Shown piece after piece: positions 36,575 to 49,128 of a DNA stretch of 64,000 bases (position 1 is the first letter of the stretch; each line of letters opens with the position of its first letter). The stretch spans positions 9,918,160 through 9,982,159 of the forward strand of contig CM035171.1 of the NCBI GenBank assembly GCA_020205615.1, read 5' to 3'. The DNA comes from Panax quinquefolius (lineage: Eukaryota > Streptophyta > Magnoliopsida > Apiales > Araliaceae). The translations under genes and the position numbers were made by a program. Below the pieces are notes generated by a model, which was given only the letters and a program-made list of their open reading frames with translations, was not told the origin of the DNA and did no database searches.

Positions 36575-37610
36575 AATTCTTATATATTTTCATTTTATTA
36601 ATCTTATTAAATTATGAACTTGTGATAATATAAATGTACAAAAATAATAAATATTCATTTTATTAGGAAAATAAAGGCATACATTTTTTGCTAATTAAAT
36701 TTCTAAAAAGATTAAAATTTACGTAATTTACATTCAAATATATATTTTTTGTAAGTAAAAGGTGAAATTTTAATACCCATAAAAAATATAAATTAATGCA
36801 AAAAATTATAATTATTTTTTTCAAATATTAAAATTTACGTAAAATAAACTTATTAATATAGAACAAATCTAATTATTCATAGAAAAGTATTAAAACTATA
36901 TTAATTATTTTTCTCAAATATTAAACTAAAACATAAGTCACACTTGGACATAATTATTTATAGTGAAAATGACAAATGTTGTTACTCAGAAAAAAGTATA
37001 TATTAAAAAAACTTTTTTACAAGATAGAGGTAGTAATAAATATTATATATATTTTCTTTTATTTAACATTCTACGAAAACAACACCAATTGCATATTAAA
37101 AATGTAATCAAAATCATAAACAGCATCCTAATTTTTTGACATATACTCAATAAATTTAACATATAAAAATCATAATATGAAACTAAGAATTCAAATAATA
37201 ATTTTTGTCATTAAACACAATAAATTAGACTATCAACATACTCAATCACTCTAATTAAAACAATTCCATTTAAATTTTTTAATTTTTTATCATTTATCCA
37301 AAAATATGTGCTAATTAAACTAAATTAATTTTTTTATAAGTTACCAACAATTTGAATGAGATACTCTTAATTACAAATAAAACTATAATTAAAATATATT
37401 TTATTAAAAATGATAATACAACATATATATATATATATAATTTAGGAATTAAAATTTGATATCATACAAGGCTAAATATGTAACTTTATTTATTTTACTC
37501 AACCATAAAAACTTTTATGGGTACTAACTATTATATGAAAATTAGGGGGAAAAATGAGTATTATTATGATTATCTAGAGGGGTTACTCAAAAAATAATTG
37601 TTAATGTCAA
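36575..37610. repeat. AT-rich dispersed repeat, copy 2 (upstream of WRAP73)
   Basis: Direct repeat of 28,008-29,115 in the same orientation, slightly shorter through small deletions. It contains a short TA run at 37,421-37,438. No coding frame. Confidence 0.75.
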
Positions 37611-37949
37611 TTGCCCTAATTAATGTTTATTGATATTTATGTTAGTGAGGGACACTTTAGTCATTTGAAATAAGTTTGGAATTAAAACAACTAAATTATC
37701 CTTTATTTATTCGTCCACCTTGGACTAAATTAATTAATCCACTCAACATTGCTTAGTTTTTTAATTTTAATTTTAACACCATGTTATCTTTTTTACCGAG
37801 TTGGCAATTGACTCGTTTTCAGCCTTGTGAATTCACAATAAATAAAATTGACCATTTGATATTGCTATTTTATTTTTATATATGCATGATAGTCTCTGTT
37901 TGGGGAGAAATGAAGATTTGGATTATGATTTTCTGCACAAATCCTATTT
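37611..37949. other. Intergenic, nothing recognised
   Basis: Ordinary AT-rich sequence between the flanking repeat and the first LTR fragment of the next retrotransposon block. Confidence 0.5.
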
Positions 37950-38160
37950 AATAATATGAAATTTATCTTTACACTCATTATTTATTATTTTGAAATAGTA
38001 AGGGTTGATTTGATTAATGTGCCATGATAGCGTATGGGTAAAATCGCTTTTAAAATATTTTGAATATATTGAAAGTGGTTATTAAAATATTCATTATGTC
38101 ATTAAATTGGGGTTATGTTAAATATTAACGGCTTTTTTTGAGTAATCGTTATACCAAGAA
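37950..38160 (+). repeat. Chromovirus LTR fragment (plus)
   Basis: The first ~200 bp of a family-II LTR (AATAGTAAGGGTTGATTTGA block). It is interrupted at 38,160 by the LTR of element A. Confidence 0.7.
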
Positions 38161-40917
38161 TGAGACCCCAAATTATTAATAAATGAAATATTAATTTATT
38201 ATTTTGAAATAGTAAGGGTTGATTTGATTAATGTGGAATGGGTAAAAAAATGCAAATATTTTGAATAAGTGAGTGGTTATAAAATATTCGTTATCGTCGG
38301 GAATATTCGTTTTATGGGCCCCATATGGAAGCGAGTCTTTTGGATGAAAATGAAGAAAATAACAAATATAAGTTGTTTATAAATAGCGGCGTAGTTATTT
38401 ACAGATTATCTTGTTGGAATACCGGTGGTTAAAAACACCTTAATCTGGCGTTGTTGAGCGGTAGCACGCGGTATGGCACCAATTATTGATTCTTACGTGA
38501 AAGCACTACTTTCGATAATTATTACAGTAATTCTTATTCGGTATTTTATTTTATTGATTCAATAATTGTTGTGTTGATATTTTATATTCTTTGTTGTTTG
38601 ATAATTGTCGTACGGTATTTTTTATTATCGAAGCAATAATTCATATTATCTGAATAATATTATTGGATAACATTATTAGCGATGTCTAGAAAGTTACGTA
38701 CAGGAGGTTTGGTCTACTCAATTGCTTGTATGCGATAAGGAGAGATCCTTATTGGAAAGCCCCTTTTTCACAAGGAGCGGCTTTGGTTGCGATCTTGTGA
38801 TTACTGTAATATTATTTGTGAATAATTAATTATTGATTTATATGATGAGGAAAATATTGATTTTATGTGGATATAGATGGAAAATTTTTTGTAACAATTG
38901 TTGAAAATTAATATTTTATCTTTTTACGATAAAATAATTCATTTAAATATATTATTTAATAATATATTATGGTGATATTTTATAATGAATGTGGGATATA
39001 TGAGTATATGAGGAGGAAGAGTATTTTGTGGCATTAAATGTTTAACACATATTTTGTGTGTTGGTGGACCTGATTATTAATAGAAATTTGATTATAGCTT
39101 TTTGTAAAATCGTCATAGTTTGTGGATTTGATTGATTTACATTTGGAATTTGGAAAAACTTTCTTACGTAAAGTTGTAGAAATTGAATTTCCTATAAAGA
39201 TTCATGAAGATTGAATTTTACGAATAAAAGGGCTATTTATTATGAATTATTGAAGTTCGAAGCTCAAAATAGTTAATTTTTGGAAGTTTTAATTATTTAT
39301 AAATAAAACGTTTTTAAAAGTTTTGTGGCCTTGGGCTACTTGTGTTGAATGCTGAATTCAGTTGATAAAAGGTTGTGCGTAGAATTTAATAAATATATAT
39401 TAATATTTTATTAAATTTTACTAACTTTAATTGTTCTAGCATTTTTCTATAAATAGGGTCTTGGGTTAGAATTGAAAATCACACTTAAGCTGAAGTTTTT
39501 CTCTCTATATTATAGGCGTATTCTTGTGAGTATTTTGAGTATACTTTGAGTATTGCTATATCGGTGCTGAGTTCAAGTTATAGCTTTATATCAGGTGTTT
39601 ATTTAGAAATCTTGTCTCTTCAGAGGTAAGGGATGTTATTTTATTGAAAATGATATTATTTCTTGATATCATTATCTTGAAATATTGGTTGGAACTTTTT
39701 ATCAAATTTGGAACTTTTTTCATGTGGGGTTCTTATTTGAGATTCTTATTCATGAGTTCTTATTCACGAGTTCTTATTTAGCGAGTTCTTATTCATGAGT
39801 TTTATTCACAAAGTACTATTCACGAAGCGTGAAGATGTTTTTATGAAATTTCTATCTTTTGGTGTGAGATTCTTATTCACGTATACGGCCTTATTCACAC
39901 GAATCACGACACTATTCATAGAAAAATGAAATTTCTTCTTTTTTGTCCAAAATATCTACTATGGATACTAGCTTTGATTGTATCCGTGTTTTGATCATTC
40001 TTGAATTTTACTCCACTCGATTACTTATGAAGTATTTTTGAACTTGGATTGTTTAAAATACGAATCCTTAATAATTGTTCTTTTGTTTCCTTTGGATTCG
40101 TTTCCTTTAAAATATTTTTCATCATCCTCGGTCTAAATGATGATATTCTTTGAATATCTTTGGCACGTAGTGCAAAGATGAATGATTTCTTGATGAATAT
40201 CTTTGGCGCGTAGTGCGAAGATGAGCAGTGTTGAGATGAACATGATCATTGATTAATATCTTTGGCGTGGTGCAAAGATGAATAGGTGTTTAGATGAACA
40301 TGGCCGGTGATGAATATCTGCTTTTGTAGTGCAAAGATGAATATTTGATTCGGATATATATTGATTGATGTTCTGGGGATAAAATATCGACGATGAACTT
40401 TTAAATTCATATATAGAAGATAGTAGTTTGCATTCTCTACTTAACTCTTCTAATGAATTATTATTTCATTTGCGATTATTGATTTAAAAATGGTTGTCTA
40501 TTGTATTCTATTAGATTTTTCCTGTTGGAGACTAACGATAATTTGTTGTATATTATCTTAGTCGTAATATTCTTTCTTGGGCTAGTTGAGCTCACCCTTT
40601 TCTTGTTGTTCCATTTTTTCTTCTCGGGGAGGCGAGAATGTAGCAATCTTAGTAGGGGTATGGAATGAAGGTTCTAGAGAGAGAGTTGTTTAGTAGTCCT
40701 CACCATTTTTATAAAATAATGTATAAATAATTGTGATGAGGATTTATTTGGGTATGTATATTATACAGAAGACAATAATTGTATTTAAACTCACAGTATA
40801 TATGTTTGTAGTATTTTGCACGACAAATGTATTAATAAAGTTGTAGTTATTTTGTACCGTGTATTTGGCGACTCGAGAATGGGTTGGATGGAATGGACCT
40901 ATTTTGGGGCGTCACGG
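38161..40917 (+). repeat. Chromovirus A 5' LTR
   Basis: Starts TGAGACCCCAAATT (expected TGTAAGACCCC) and ends GGGGCGTCAC before the primer site. It carries the TATA box at 39,448-39,456, TTCTTATTCATGAG repeats (39,735-39,840) and four modules of the AATATCTTTGG...AAAGATGAA type (40,140-40,345). Confidence 0.85.
39448..39456 (+). promoter_or_regulatory. TATA box of the chromovirus A 5' LTR
   Basis: TATAAATAG followed by GGGTCTTGGG. The matching site in the 3' LTR is at 45,328-45,336. Confidence 0.6.
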
Positions 40918-40918
40918 T

Positions 40919-40937
40919 TGGTATCGAGCTTAGGATA
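40919..40937 (+). other. Primer-binding site of chromovirus A
   Basis: TTGGTATCGAGCTTAGG directly after the LTR. It matches TGGTATC of the initiator-Met tRNA site, with CAGAGC shortened to CGAGC. Confidence 0.7.
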
Positions 40938-41079
40938 TGATCTCTGGCGGAGATCGGGGAATAGAACTAGGAGGGAGAGGCAGGTAAATCCTTATTTAGT
41001 GTGTCCTACTAAGCTTATTTGTTAGTTGGTTAGTATATAGGGATATTATGTGATATATTGATTTTCTTAATTAACCCTT

Positions 41080-42200
41080 GTTTTATAGCGGTATTTGAGA
41101 ATGTCGTTGAGAATATTATGATGGAGTAAATGAGGCCAGTGGAGATGCTGTCTTTACCAGCGAGGAGAAGCGTCTGACAGTGGCAATGTACCTCTGTGAA
41201 ACAACACCTTTGGCGAGATGATGAGCGAGAGGATGTTTAGAAGCTTTTTGCGAGTTAATGCAAAATTAGGCGAGGAGACTTCGTGTTCAAAATCTGAGGA
41301 GAAATGATAGCGATTCACGGGTGGTCGCGTGCCAAGCGATTCGAAAGTTGGGACCACGAATTGCAGGGAAAGTCGGATCCGATTAAAGGCGGAGGCGTGG
41401 GTCAAACAAATTACCAAGATATTCGATGTCTTGGGATGCGGAGAACGAAAAGTTCCATTCATTACTTTTATGTTAAGTGCGAGGCGTGATTCTTGGTGGG
41501 AATCTATAAGCGTACCCATCCATTTACCTTTCGGCGTGTCGTGGGAGCGTTTGAAAGCAGTTCAATGACAAGTACTTCCACGAAAGTATTCGTCATATGA
41601 AGGAAGTGGAGTTTATTAGATTGGGCGAGAATAACATGGCGGTGTCCCGATCTGGCGAAGTTAGCGGAGTTATCGAGTTTGCACCTCATTTGGTGGAGAA
41701 TGAGGATTATATGTAGCGGATGTTTACGAGAGGTTTGAAACCCGGCGTCGTCGGTATCTCATTTCTCATAAATTTTCTCTCTATTAGGATGTTGTCAGCA
41801 AGGGCTCGAGTTATTAGAGGCGAGATACTTGATACGTTCAACCGAGGACCATAACGAGGATCATCTAGAAGATAGCGATCATCGAAGAAACGATAACTAA
41901 GCGGAGAAAGAAGAATACGGACAAAGGTGGTAACCACTACTGGTGGTAATCGTGGCCATAAAAATAGAAGAAAGCGAGTCGGGAGGAGATTTTAAAAGAA
42001 GAGATTCAACAACGACCATGTGAAGGCGTCGGCGCCCGATGTGGCTGGTTCGAGGAGAGAAAAGACCACCGGTCGTAAGTATGTTACAAATCTGGGGAAG
42101 AGGGACATATCATTAAGCGCTTACAGCAGTTTAAGGTATCTTATAATTGTGGAAAGAAGGACATATCGCTCGAGGTTATGCGGTATGAAACCCGATCCGG
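41080..42200 (+). pseudogene. Chromovirus A gag with two CCHC knuckles
   Basis: Plus-strand gag. A capsid block near 41,560-41,780 corresponds to the AKFAELS/VENEER region of B. Paired zinc knuckles are recognisable at 42,080-42,185, as CYKSGEEGH followed by SYNCGKK. This part of the element is retained at normal length, which fits a non-autonomous element that still makes or encapsidates its own RNA. The frame is broken by many small indels. Confidence 0.7.
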
Positions 42201-42299
42201 TGGGAATGGTGACTCGAAAGGATGTCCAGAAAAGTCAAAGTCGGCGATTCTGGAAGGCGTTTATCGTGACCGGTCAAAATCTGAGGAAACGACGAAGTT

Positions 42300-42620
42300 A
42301 TACGCAGGTTAGTTAATTATAAATTCTTGCGAAGTTTATACCTTACTGAATCTGGGGTTCTACCCATTCTTTTATCTCTCTTGCTTGCGCTCAGCGTTTG
42401 AACTTGACTACGGAGAAATTAGACTTTGACCTATTTATGGAGACTCGTTAGGAGAAACTTTCATTACATCCGTTGTTTAGAAATCTTGCTTGATTCGGGG
42501 TTGGCACTTATCACATTACACATTAACCTTATTTCTATAGAGATATTTGCTTTTGATGTGATTTTAAGATTAACTACTCATCAATGCAGAAATTGATTAC
42601 TTTTCGTAAGGTTGTTAGTT
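42300..42620 (+). pseudogene. Chromovirus A protease region
   Basis: Homologous to 59,235-59,530 of D. The active-site area reads LTESG followed by PILLS-like codons where DSGSTHSF would be expected. It ends before the KLITFRKVVSFH stretch (42,584 on). Broken frame. Confidence 0.55.
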
Positions 42621-42779
42621 TTCATATTCTAAGCAACTTTGTTATTGAATTCAAGCAATCAAACCATTGTAGTCAAACATTTTCATATCAAGCCATGAAG
42701 TCGTTCGTTTATTACGGATGTCGAGTTTTCTTAGTCCGTGTTATGGATTTGAATAAAGACACGTCGATTTGAATAATAT

Positions 42780-43330
42780 TCTGTTGTTATTGATTTTTCT
42801 AACGTATTTCTGAAGAATTTCTTGGCTTACTCCAAAGCGCGATATTAAATTTTGTATCGACTTTGAACCGGTACAAAACTCATTTCTAAAATCTCATATC
42901 GAATGGCTCTATTGAACTTGAGGAGTTAAAATTCAACTATATAAATTTGGTACCTAAGCCTTTATCTGGTGACTTCCTTTTGTGGAATGCAGAAGCGAGA
43001 CTCTCAAGTAGGGGACACCATATTAAATGCGATAGTAAAGCTGATAAGGTGTCATTGTAACGTCTTATCAAGGTTGGGATATGAGTCGCGATTGAGAACA
43101 ACCTAAATTCGGTAATCGAAATCGTAGCTTCTAGAAGCTTAGTTGGTTATTATCGGAGATTCGTTGAAGGATATTCTCGAATCGCTATTCCATTAACGCG
43201 GTGACTCGTAGAGATACAAAATTGAATGGAGCGAGGAATGTGGGAAGAGTTTGAAGAACTTCGAGGAGACTCATTTCAAATACGTGTTACGACCCATTAC
43301 CGTCCTGAAAAGCGAATGTGGTGGTGGCGT
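42780..43330 (+). pseudogene. Chromovirus A RT/RNase H fragments joined by deletion
   Basis: The RT start (42,780-42,990) is followed by only about 100 bases before an RT-thumb-like block (GYYRRFVEGYSRI type, 43,140-43,190). A trimmed RNase H piece follows (43,200-43,330). The palm with the FIDDIL box, present in B and D, is missing. Element C has the same joins, so the deletion predates both insertions. Confidence 0.7.
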
Positions 43331-43379
43331 GTTGAGAGTAGAAGATTGTATCAAATCTGCAGTACGATATTGTCAAAGA

Positions 43380-43950
43380 CTCATTTCAGTATAATTTATA
43401 AATAATAGAGATGGAGATGAAAACTCTAGGTAATTGCGTGATGATATCTGAGTATAATCGACTTTAATCGATAAAGTTAAAATTTATTCAAGCTACACCG
43501 GATGATGAATTTGAAGAAGGAGGTGCGAAGTTGTTATTTCAAAAGCGAGAATCGGTGAGGTGAGAAAGCTCAAACCTTGATTTATTAATCCATTTGAAAT
43601 TCTCGATCGAATAGGAGCGTGGCCTATAGACTTCGTTTCTGCTTGAAGTATGGCGATGTTCATAACGTTTTTCACGTATCGATGTTACGTAAATATGTGG
43701 ACGACCGAACCACGTCATTGAGTTAGAAACCCAGGACGAGATAAGCGAAGACTTAACGTCACGAGGAGGTACTGTCAAGATCTTGGATAAGAAAGAACAT
43801 GTCCTATGTCTGGGGTTATACCACAAGTTAAAGTTTTGTGGAGAAACCATCTTATTGAGGAAATGACACAGGAGTTGGAAGCGGAAATGAAAGTGAGGTA
43901 TTCTCATCTTTTGAAAACACACGAGTATGTACGTCGATTCGAGGGCGAAA
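43380..43950 (+). pseudogene. Chromovirus A integrase C-terminus and chromodomain-like tail
   Basis: A private segment (AGAGATGGAGATGAAAACTC, near 43,405) replaces the integrase core. The integrase tail and a chromodomain-like end follow, with ILD/KVLW-type coding at 43,780-43,850. The sequence stops at a GAGGGCGAAATTTCATTAGG block shared by all copies, next to the polypurine tract. Confidence 0.65.
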
Positions 43951-43956
43951 TTTCAT

Positions 43957-43968
43957 TAGGAGGGAGGT
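43957..43968 (+). other. Polypurine tract of chromovirus A
   Basis: AGGAGGGAGGT directly before the 3' LTR start TGTAAGACCCC. Confidence 0.8.
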
Positions 43969-45613
43969 TGTAAGACCCCAAATTATTAATAAATGAAATT
44001 TATTTTCCTCTATTTATTATTTTGAAATAGTAAGGGTTGATTTGATTAATGTGGATAATTATGGGTAAAAATCATGAAATATTTTGAATAAGCAAGTGGT
44101 TATAAAATATTCATTATTATCGGGAATATTCTTTTGGTAAGTGGAATATTAAATCTTTGTTGGGGAATATTAAATGCTGACGGTAGCGGTCTTTTTGTGG
44201 GCCCATAACGGAAGCGATTGGATGAAGAAAGCGACAAATATAAGTTGTTTATAAATAACGGCGTAGTTATTCACAGATTAATCTTATTGGAATGCCGGTT
44301 GTTTAAAACACACTTAATCTGGCGTTGTTGAGCGGTGGCTTTGCGGTATTGCACCAATTATTGATTCTTACGTGAAAGGCCTTACTTACTCGATAATTAT
44401 TCTGATAATTCTTATTCGATTATTTTATTTTATTGATTCAATAATTTGCATTGATATTTTATATTCTTTGTTGTTTTGATAAATTGTCATTACACGGTAT
44501 TTTTCATTATCAGAACAATAATTCATATTATCTGAATAATATTATTGGATAACATTATTGGCGATGTCTAGAAAGTTTTATCTAAGGATAGGTTTGGTCA
44601 CTAATTGCTTGGCGCGATGAAGGAGATCCTTATTGGAAGCCCCCTTTCACAGGAGCAGATGCTGGTTGCGATCTTGTGATTCTGTAATATTATTTGTGAA
44701 TAATTAATTATTGATTTATATGATGAGGAAAATATTGATTTTATATGGATATAGATGGAGAAAATTTTTTTGTGACAATTGTTGAAAATTAATATTTTAT
44801 CTTTTACGATAAAATAATTCATTTAAATATATTATTTTAATAATATATTAACGGTGATATTTTATAATGAATGTGGGATATATGAGTATATGAGAAGGAA
44901 GAGTATTTTGTGGCATTAAATGTTTAACACATATTTTGTGTGTTGGAGGACCACAATTATTAATAGAAATTTGATTATAACTTTTGTAAAATCGTGGTTT
45001 GTGGATTTTAGTCAATTTTTGTTTGGAATTTGGAAAAACTTTCTTACGTAAAGTTGTAGAGAATTGAATTTCCTATAAAAATTTGCGAGATTTGAATTTT
45101 TCGACGAAAAAGGCTATTTATTATGAATTATTGAAGTTAGAAGCTCAAGAAATAATTAATTTTGAAGTTTTAATTATGTTAAATAAGAAAAACGTTTTTT
45201 AAAAGTTTTGTGAGGTGGGCTACTTGTGTTGAATGCTGAATTGAGTTGATAAAAAGTGTGCGTAAGAATTTAATAAATATATATTAATATTTTATTAAAT
45301 TTTACGCTTAAGTGTTTAAGCGTTTTCTATAAATAGGGTGTTTAGGTTAGAATTGAATCACACGAAGGCGAAGTTTTTTCTCTCTATATTATCGGCGTAT
45401 TCTTGTGAGTATTTTGAGTATACTTTGAGTATTGCTATCTGATTGCAAGTTCAAGTTATAGCTTTATATCAAATTTTCAATTTAGAAATCTTGTCTTTCG
45501 AGGTAAAGGATGTTATTTTATTAGAAAATGATATTATTTCTTCAATATCATTATATTAGAAATATTGGTTGGAAATTTTTATCAAATTTGGAACTTTTCA
45601 TGTGCCAGATTCT
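43969..45613 (+). repeat. Chromovirus A 3' LTR, truncated
   Basis: Starts TGTAAGACCCCAAATT and follows the 5' LTR to about the ACTTTTCATGTG stretch, then stops. TATA box at 45,328-45,336. About 1.1 kb of the LTR end is missing. Confidence 0.8.
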
Positions 45614-45626
45614 TTATGAAGAAATT

Positions 45627-46605
45627 TTTTAAATAAAAGGAATTTCCTTTATTTATTATTTTGAAATAGTAAGGGTTGATTTGATTAATGTGGATAGTTA
45701 AGGGTTAAATACGCAAAATATTTTAAAATAAGCAAGTGGTTATAAAATATTCATTATAAATCGGGGAGTATTCGTTTGGTGGTGGAATATTACGTCATTG
45801 TCGGGAATATTAAATGCAATGTGCGCAGATATGTGGGCCCCATGTGAAGCGATTGGATGAAAAAAATAATGAATATAAGTTATTTTTAAATAACAGGCGT
45901 AGTTATTCTGAATTATCTTGTTGGAATACCGGTGGTTAAAAAAACACACTAATCGCGTTGTTGAGCGATGGCGCGCGGTATTGCACCAATTATTGATTCT
46001 TACGTGAAAGAAGGCACTACTCGATAATGGTTCTGATAATTCTTTGTTCGATATTTTATTGAGTGAATAATTCTTTGCGTTGATATTTTATATTCTTTGT
46101 TGTTTCAATAATTATCATTTACGATATTTTCATTATCGAAGCAATAATTCATATTATCTGAATAATATTATTAGATAACATTATTGGCGATGTCTAGAAA
46201 GTTACATACAGGAGAGGTTTGGTCACCTAATTCTTGGTAGAGAAGAAGAAATTCTTATTGGAAAGCCCCTCTTTCTGAGGAGCGCACTGGTTGTCGATAT
46301 TGTGATTACGTAATATTATTTGTGAATAATTAATTATTGATTTATATGATGAGGAAAATATTGATTTTATGTGGATATAGATGGAAAATTTTTAAAATGA
46401 CAATTGTTGAAAATTAATATTTTATCTTTTTACGATAAAATAATTCATTTAAATATATTATTTAATAATATATTGCGGTGATATTTTTACAACGAATGTG
46501 GGATATATGAGTATACGAGGAGGAAAGTATTTTTGTTGCAATAAATGTTTAAAAACATATTAAACATGTGAAATTGGACCCCATTTATTGGTGAAATTTG
46601 ATTAT
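45627..46605 (+). repeat. Second plus-strand LTR fragment
   Basis: Restarts near the LTR beginning (AAATAAAAGGAATTTCC, as in the LTR of element C) and runs about 980 bp. It is cut at 46,605 by a minus-strand family-I LTR. Confidence 0.75.
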
Positions 46606-49030
46606 TGTGGCGCCCCCAAAATTAGGTATCGTCACCCATCTTGGGTGCGCCACTTACATGGTACATAAATTCAAATACAACTTACTAATATAAGCGTAGG
46701 TATGCAATCGACATAAAGCGTGAGTTTGAATATAAATATTGTCTACTTTAGATATTATCTGAACTCAAAAGGAGTTCTCATTACAACTATTATCACCTTT
46801 ATTTCACGAGAATAGTGAGGACTACTAATCTTATCCTGCGGACCATTACTCCGTTCCCAGGCTTCGTCCGACTATGTTCTCATTTCACGAAGAAACGGTA
46901 AAAAGAAAGGGTGAGCTCAACTAGCCCGATAAGAAATATTATGACTAAGATAATGCGAGAATAAATTATCGATAGTCTTAATGATGTTAAACTTATAAAA
47001 TCTGATAGAGCAACCGGTTTAACTACGGCGGAATATTGATCCATTAAAAAGTCAAGTAGAAAATAAAATCTACTATCTTTTAGGTTTTAAAAAGGTTTTC
47101 ATAAATTTTTATCACTAAGACTCGGTTTAATGAATAAACCACAATATCTAATCATCCCTGTACCCACGGTCGAGGATTTTCATCAAATTATCAATGGTCG
47201 TGACTATCTTAGAATCACCACAGTCATAATCATACCAAAAACTATCCATCTTTGCATTACAGGAATTTGAGGACTTTTATCACATCATTTATAACAAGCC
47301 GTAATATATTAAGAATGATCCACGGTCATAATCATACTAAGTTCATCTATGCGTAAGCGAAAGATAACATAATATATCATGAGGATGATGACAATGACAT
47401 AATAATTCAATAAAACAAGTTCAAAATTATTTTATCCGGGAATTAATAACGTCTAAATTGTCAACAAGATCTTTGTTTTTGTAGAGTAAAATTCAAGAAT
47501 GATCGGAAGAATATTTTCATGAAAGATCTTTGGATGAAAGCATGAATATCGAGGATATTCTACTAATTTCATGGAGTATAGAAGTCGAAGTTTTAACTTA
47601 TTTGGGTATAATAAAGAATGGAATAACAAAAGAAATCACCGTGCATGCGAATTTACTTGCCAGACGAGTTATTCAATGAGAATAATAATAACGGAACCGG
47701 TCGGTGAAATTCACAGCAAGCGGGATGATCAACCGAATAATAAATCTTTGAATAATAAAGCAATGGAACCGAATTAGATTGTAAAACACACGAATGAGGA
47801 TATTTAAATGAGAATAATAAATGCGGAATAATAAACAATGGAACCGAGTCCGGTGTAAAACAACGAACAGGATATTCAAATGAGAATAATAAAGAATGGA
47901 ATAAGAAGAAGATCACCAAGTATAGGGGATTAGCGTATCTGAGTTATTCAATAGAATAAATAAGAATGGAATAACATAAAGATTTCACCAAGTATAGGGT
48001 ATGCCGCATATCTGAGGTTATGTATAGGGTATACCACTTTTCTGAGTTATTCAATGCGAATAATAATGAATGGAATAACGAAGTTCTCTTCGTGAATAAG
48101 AAGAATAACACCACTTACGAATGCTGACAAATAATACCCCTTCTAAGTAAAAGACCTTTGGATATCAAAGTAGTGAAGTGCCGAATACTCTTCTTCTTTC
48201 TCTCTATAGATTTTCTCTCTATAGCTTCTCTCTATAATTTCTCTCTACAGAGTTTGGTGAATTAAGTAAAGAAAATAATGAAGGAATGAGCTTCTATTTA
48301 TAGGAAAATAGAATGCATAGTAATTAATCCATGAGCGGTCCAGATTGATTTACTTTAATCGACGGTCCATATTTAAAGCAAAATCTTTTAAATAAAATAT
48401 AATATATTCTATTTATATAAAAACATTTTACTATGCAAAACACTTTATGCAACACTTATGCAAAACACTTTATACAACCTTATCGTAATAAAATATAATA
48501 TATTACATTTATAGAATAACTTTAATAAAGTATTACATTTTTATATAAAAAAGATGTTTACATTTTATTACGTTAATAATACGAATAAAACAAAAGCGTC
48601 ATTATCATTATAATAATTCATATTATTAATCGTGATAATGGAATCAATGGTGACTTCTCACATAAGCATCGATAATCAATACTGGGTGTCTTTCTTGCAC
48701 GACACCGTTATTCTGTACTTTTACTAGAGTAGTTCAGCGATATCAACGGTAAAACTTCCGTAGTTATTTGATAAAATATTTTTGTCGTTTTCTCGATTAA
48801 ACAATAATTACATTAATGGGGTCCACCAATGATTGAGTAGTTTATGCGAATATTCCTGCTAAGCAAAGATATTCCCAGACCAATCGAATATAATATAACC
48901 ACTTGCATACTTTGCAAAATTTATAAATACTACCCACAACTATAATATTATCTCAAATTCACACCATAATATTAAAAATTATTTCGACAACAAAATTTAA
49001 ATCTTTATTGATAAAATTTGGGGTCTCTGA
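46606..49030 (-). mobile_element. Family-I chromovirus 3' LTR (minus)
   Basis: Starts TGTGGCGCCCC, inserted in the preceding LTR at GATTAT. It ends GGGGTCTCTGA next to a CTCCCC polypurine complement. It matches 3,477-6,195 but lacks the minisatellite. TATA box at 48,294-48,302. Confidence 0.8.
48294..48302 (-). promoter_or_regulatory. TATA box of the family-I LTR, second copy
   Basis: The minus strand reads TATAAATAG, followed downstream (lower coordinates) by repeated TCTCTCTATAG-type sequence. Confidence 0.55.
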
Positions 49031-49128
49031 TCTCCCCTTCTTATGGAATTTAAGCCCTCGAAATTAGAGTGCGATACTGGTATGATAAAAGGTGAGGATA
49101 CCTTGAATACCTTTATCGTTGAAAATAT
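49031..49128 (-). pseudogene. Last ~100 bp of a chromovirus polyprotein
   Basis: Matches the 3' end of pol in the other copies (a TTATGGAATTTAAGCCCTCG block against TTATGAAATTTCGTCCTCG in B). The rest of the interior is missing, and LTR-like repeat sequence follows at once. Confidence 0.65.

Larger units (their letters stand above)
38161..45613 (+). mobile_element. Chromovirus A, non-autonomous deletion derivative (plus)
   Basis: 5' LTR 38,161-40,917, interior 40,918-43,968 (3.05 kb), 3' LTR from 43,969, truncated at about 45,613. The interior keeps gag, zinc knuckles, protease, the RT start, short RT/RNase H fragments, the integrase C-terminus and the chromodomain-like tail. The RT palm and the integrase core are gone. 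It is about 1.7 kb shorter than the interior of B. Element C has the same structure. Confidence 0.85.
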
